This document shows, piece by piece, positions 6,548-8,710 of a DNA stretch of 8,710 nucleotides (the first letter of the stretch is position 1; each line of letters begins with the position of its first letter). The DNA is taken from positions 1-8,710 of the forward strand of contig JABHXS010000084.1 in assembly GCA_018657165.1 (NCBI GenBank). Direction: 5' to 3'. The notes beneath the pieces were generated by a model, which saw only the letters and a list, made by a program, of their open reading frames with translations, was not told the DNA's origin and searched no databases. The stretch is from Nitrosomonadales bacterium (GTDB lineage Bacteria > Pseudomonadota > Gammaproteobacteria > Burkholderiales > Methylophilaceae). The position numbers and the translations under genes were made by a program.

Positions 6548-7089
6548 TCTCCGAAATAAGGCTCGAGCAATCCCATAATTTCTAAAGACTCTGGATCCAC
6601 GGTGCTTGGAAAAACAAAAGCGGATTCAGCATTGGGCATGACGATATATTTATAAAAATTCCACATAGGTGCCTCCCCTGTCATTTGTTTTAAATTCTTA
6701 TACACCGGGTTTACTTTAGGCCCAACAACATTTGACCTACTCATCATTGGAAAATCAACAGCGTAAGTTAACTTGCAGAAATCCTGAATTTCTTTATCAG
6801 AATTAAACTCTTGATTAAAGTCATTTGAAGGAAAGCCAATTACTAGCATATGCTCATTATGTTGCTTATAAAGCTTCTCTAATCCCTCAAATTGAGATGT
6901 AAAACCACACTTACTTGCTGTATTAACGAATAAAATAGGTTTATCTTGATGCTCACACAAATTAAACGCCCTTCCCTGCAAGGTTTTTAGTTCATGATTA
7001 TAAAAATCCATGCATGCAGAATAAACTGGGGTAGTAAAAAAGATTGGTAATAAAAGCGTTATAAAGTTCGTAGATAAATTATTTCTCAA
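6544..7089 (-). CDS. periplasmic glutathione peroxidase family protein, thiol (Cys) type
   Basis: Thioredoxin-fold peroxidase that reduces hydrogen or organic peroxides. The 181-aa sequence starts with a hydrophobic signal peptide (about 1-24, PVYS before the first mature residues), so it likely acts in the periplasm. The peroxidatic residue is C61 in NTASKCGFTSQFEGLEKLY, encoded by TGT and not a selenocysteine UGA. The other catalytic positions are Q93 in FPSNDFNQEF, and W143 and N144 in MWNFYKYIV. C105 in IQDFCKLTYAVDFP sits where the resolving cysteine of thioredoxin-dependent members lies, which favours thioredoxin over glutathione as reductant. FPSND replaces the common FPCNQ, as in related betaproteobacterial proteins I recall. 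The start is TTG at 7089, chosen because AGGAG (7102-7098) lies 8 nt upstream and no suitable ATG gives the signal peptide. It follows nuc by 25 nt, probably in one transcript. Confidence 0.9.
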   Translation of the reverse strand: MRNNLSTNFITLLLPIFFTTPVYSACMDFYNHELKTLQGRAFNLCEHQDKPILFVNTASKCGFTSQFEGLEKLYKQHNEHMLVIGFPSNDFNQEFNSDKEIQDFCKLTYAVDFPMMSRSNVVGPKVNPVYKNLKQMTGEAPMWNFYKYIVMPNAESAFVFPSTVDPESLEIMGLLEPYFGD

Positions 7090-7097
7090 AAACTCAG

Positions 7098-7102
7098 CTC
7101 CT
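7098..7102 (-). promoter_or_regulatory. ribosome binding site supporting the TTG start of the peroxidase
   Basis: AGGAG on the minus strand in the 25-nt gap after nuc, 8 nt before TTG at 7089. It is the strongest Shine-Dalgarno in this part of the window and settles the use of the rare start codon. Confidence 0.75.
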
Positions 7103-7114
7103 AAGCTTAAAAAA

Positions 7115-7633
7115 TTATTTTTTCATTTTACGCCACTTCCATGGGGCAATCGGTTTTTTTTCTTTCCAAAGGCCTAGTTGATTCCTTTTTGCATCCAATT
7201 CTGCCTTACTATAGGATTCTCGATCTACCTGGCTTTGTTTTTTTTGGTATCTCTTGAAATGCCATGCATATCCGCTTGAAATCTGGATTAAATTTATATC
7301 CTGACCATCCAATAAAATTTTAGCTAAAACTCTATTATAACGATCAACGGAATATAGCTTTTCTTTCCTAGGTTTGGATTCAAGAAAAACCCATCTATTT
7401 TTGATAGCCTTACTTAAATGATGACCTGATGCTAATCCATAAGATTGATTTTTTTCTGGTGCGTCAATCCCTGTAAGCCTTACCTTGAATTCATTTCCAG
7501 ATTTATCAACCACATAAACTGTATCGCCATCAACCACCCGCTGAACTTTTGCTGTAAAATCTGCCCTTACAGGGTTAGTATATAGGGCAAAAATAATGAC
7601 TAGTGCATTTGTAAAAAAAATTATATTTTTCAT
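7115..7633 (-). CDS. exported thermonuclease-like (SNase domain) protein
   Basis: Member of the staphylococcal nuclease family, which cleaves DNA and RNA phosphodiester bonds with calcium. The 172-aa protein has a signal peptide (about 1-24, ending PVRA before DF), so it should be secreted or periplasmic. The OB-fold SNase domain covers about 26-157. Catalytic residues are all present by motif: VVDGDTV (33-39), R52, D57 and E60 in VRLTGIDAPE, and R101 in DRYNRVLA, equal to Arg35, Asp40, Glu43 and Arg87 of the S. aureus enzyme. The end is strongly basic (PWKWRKMKK). The ATG at 7633 has a modest GAG-type ribosome binding site. Its first 38 nt overlap, antisense, the start of the next plus-strand gene. 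It lies 25 nt upstream of the peroxidase gene. Nutrient scavenging is a plausible role, but that is inference. Confidence 0.9.
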   Translation of the reverse strand: MKNIIFFTNALVIIFALYTNPVRADFTAKVQRVVDGDTVYVVDKSGNEFKVRLTGIDAPEKNQSYGLASGHHLSKAIKNRWVFLESKPRKEKLYSVDRYNRVLAKILLDGQDINLIQISSGYAWHFKRYQKKQSQVDRESYSKAELDAKRNQLGLWKEKKPIAPWKWRKMKK

Positions 7634-8156
7634 TTCAACTCTCTTTTTAACAAACCTATTACACGCTGCAAATCTTCAGTACTTTGTTGATCAGTCTATC
7701 AATCAATATCTGAGCAATCCTTATGATGATTACATCTACCAACCTTCTCCAATGATGGATAAGGCGATTGCTAACTTACCTGCCTATTCTAACGTAAAAA
7801 AATGTTCCTCTGATTCTGTAACAGATGCCATTGTTATCATTAAACCCATTTTATCTTACCAACCACAAAGTACAATTTTGTATGGTGATTTAAAGGTTAA
7901 GATTTATCAATCAAAATCAAATAGAGAAACACACCCGGATAATTTTATTAGAGAAATGAACATTTCGCATTGGAAGGTACTTAGGTTTGATAAAGTCACT
8001 ATGGATCATTACGTGAATGAGGTTTATACAAAATTACTTGAACAATTAATTTTAAAAATTGATGCCCTTCAAATAAACAAAAATTATCCAACAAATGGTT
8101 CTTTATGTGATCTATTGAGCACCTTAAGGAAATCAAAAATAAATTTAAGACACTAA
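7596..8156 (+). CDS. exported hypothetical protein
   Basis: I do not recognise this 186-aa protein. It has a clear signal peptide: basic KK at 7-8, a hydrophobic stretch IIFFISTLFLTNLL (9-22) and a likely cleavage after LHA (24), so it is expected in the periplasm or outer membrane. The mature part is mixed alpha/beta in appearance and has only two cysteines, C70 and C171, which could form a disulphide. A tyrosine- and asparagine-rich stretch lies near the mature N-terminus (about 29-48). There is no lipobox and no membrane helix after the signal. The ATG at 7596 is the only usual start codon that keeps the whole signal peptide; AGGG (7584-7587) lies 8 nt upstream. The first 38 nt overlap nuc on the opposite strand. 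It converges with the membrane-protein gene with a 6-nt gap. Its coding reality rests on the intact frame and the well-formed signal peptide. Confidence 0.75.
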   Translation: MTSAFVKKIIFFISTLFLTNLLHAANLQYFVDQSINQYLSNPYDDYIYQPSPMMDKAIANLPAYSNVKKCSSDSVTDAIVIIKPILSYQPQSTILYGDLKVKIYQSKSNRETHPDNFIREMNISHWKVLRFDKVTMDHYVNEVYTKLLEQLILKIDALQINKNYPTNGSLCDLLSTLRKSKINLRH

Positions 8157-8162
8157 GGCCGG

Positions 8163-8633
8163 CTAGGTTTTTGTCTCAAGTGCGCGATAAACCTTTATCA
8201 GTAAATACTCCCCTAAAAGAAAGGACAGTATAAGGATAATAAATGCCAATAGCCCATTAAAAACTCCATAGAAATTTATTTTGTCTCCAAAAATTAAATT
8301 AGCGCCGTGGAGCATCAATACTTTAGAAAAAAACACCAATGCCCATAATGCAAAAAAATACTTTATCTTTGACAGATGGCCTTTTTTTTCAGAAAAAAAT
8401 ATTGATAACTTATGCTCTACTTGTTTTGTTAGGGCAATAAATAATTGTAAGAAAATAGCGATAAAAATTGTTATAGAAAAAGACTCTACATAAACAGAAT
8501 GAGTAAATTCTGCATATAAATTCAGAATCATCATATCAACAAGTATGCAGATAATATAAACCAAGAATAACCTTTGAGAATTATTTACAACTCTTTCCCC
8601 ATCTCTTGGATATTTTTTTTTCTCAGTGGTCAT
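8163..8633 (-). CDS. four-helix membrane protein downstream of RND permease
   Basis: A 156-aa inner-membrane protein of unknown function. Four hydrophobic segments are visible: about 22-40, 50-68, 92-110 and 123-147. A charged N-terminus (TTEKKKYPRDGER) and a basic loop HKLSIFFSEKKGHLSKIK (74-91) between helices 2 and 3 suggest that both N- and C-termini are cytoplasmic. Conserved-looking features are YAEFTHSVYVESFSI (40-54) and the acidic E141 in the last helix (LLGEYLLIK). Its ATG comes 5 nt after the stop of the RND permease gene, so the two are almost certainly cotranscribed and perhaps translationally coupled; a weak GGAAA lies inside the permease end. I recall similar small membrane proteins in other proteobacteria but cannot name a family. 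A role with the efflux pump is inference from position alone. Confidence 0.85.
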   Translation of the reverse strand: MTTEKKKYPRDGERVVNNSQRLFLVYIICILVDMMILNLYAEFTHSVYVESFSITIFIAIFLQLFIALTKQVEHKLSIFFSEKKGHLSKIKYFFALWALVFFSKVLMLHGANLIFGDKINFYGVFNGLLAFIILILSFLLGEYLLIKVYRALETKT

Positions 8634-8638
8634 TGAAT

Positions 8639-8710
8639 TTATTTTCCATGGGCTGCCTTATCCTTGAATAATATGGAATATAAAACAGGCACAACCGCTA
8701 AGGTAAGAAA
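8639..8710 (-). CDS. RND efflux transporter permease, C-terminal end only (cut by window edge)
   Basis: Only 23 residues and the TAA stop are inside the window. They read FLTLAVVPVLYSILF followed by a short charged tail KDKAAHGK. The pattern of a final helix with TL-VVPVLY is typical of the last transmembrane helix of RND-superfamily inner-membrane pumps (HAE or heavy-metal types). Which subfamily, and so the substrate, cannot be decided from so little. The frame is open to the window edge. It precedes the four-helix membrane protein by 5 nt. Confidence 0.75.
   Translation of the reverse strand, partial: FLTLAVVPVLYSILFKDKAAHGK

Noticed and set aside
6900..6912. Possible selenocysteine in the peroxidase active site
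   Set aside because: The codon is TGT (Cys), in frame, so no recoding is needed.
7010..7030. Possible lipoprotein signal in the peroxidase (YSAC)
   Set aside because: The -3 residue is Tyr, not Leu/Val/Ile, and Cys26 corresponds to a cysteine I recall near the mature start of related proteins, so ordinary signal cleavage is more likely.
8150..8174. GC-rich GGCCGGC with following T run as a terminator at the convergent junction
   Set aside because: The self-complementary part has no room for a loop and the remaining GACA/TGTC pairing is too short for a convincing hairpin.
8281..8493. Plus-strand 70-aa frame opposite the four-helix membrane protein
   Set aside because: Antisense to hydrophobic helices; it has no start signal and a composition that follows from the opposite strand.
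1..8710. CRISPR arrays, insertion sequences, phage, toxin-antitoxin or defence genes
   Set aside because: No repeat-spacer pattern, transposase, terminal inverted repeats or known defence motifs are seen; all substantial frames are assigned above.

Overview
The window is low in G+C and tightly packed. Its central block is a ribulose monophosphate (RuMP) formaldehyde-assimilation cluster of the kind found in methylotrophic Betaproteobacteria: hexulose-6-phosphate synthase (hxlA), 6-phospho-3-hexuloisomerase (hxlB) and transaldolase (tal). The A+T richness, the very short gene gaps and the overlapping gene ends suggest a streamlined member of the Methylophilales (for example the OM43 clade or Ca. 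Methylopumilus). That placement is an inference from gene content and composition; no rRNA or marker gene is present.

Layout, left to right. Positions 1-614 (minus) hold the N-terminal half of an aminodeoxychorismate synthase component I (pabB), cut by the window edge. Positions 657-3078 (minus) hold the RuMP block in transcription order tal, hxlA, hxlB. A near-consensus sigma70 promoter and a roughly 105-nt leader with a tandem 13-bp repeat precede hxlA. A strong hairpin terminator lies between hxlA and hxlB, and a second, perfectly palindromic one follows hxlB. Positions 3079-3376 are a divergent promoter region. Positions 3377-6547 (plus) hold ppsA (PEP synthase) followed directly by ppsR, the kinase/pyrophosphorylase that switches PEP synthase off and on. 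Positions 6544-7633 (minus) hold nuc, an exported thermonuclease-type protein, and a periplasmic glutathione peroxidase with a TTG start. Positions 7596-8156 (plus) hold an unrecognised exported protein whose 5' end overlaps that of nuc on the other strand. Positions 8163-8710 (minus) hold a four-helix membrane protein directly downstream of the last codons of an RND efflux permease.

How the genes work together: HxlA condenses formaldehyde with ribulose 5-phosphate, HxlB converts the product to fructose 6-phosphate, and transaldolase takes part in rebuilding the acceptor. PpsA turns pyruvate into PEP, which gives gluconeogenic precursors in a cell fed on C1 units, and PpsR controls it by reversible phosphorylation. 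The remaining genes (folate precursor synthesis, peroxide defence, exported nuclease, efflux) are general accessory functions.

I found no CRISPR array, insertion sequence, phage gene, RNA gene or obvious new multi-gene system. The points most worth a second look are the hxlA leader repeats, the terminator inside the hxlAB pair, the nuc/hypothetical overlap in which both signal peptides are read from the same A/T tract, and the small membrane protein attached to the RND permease.
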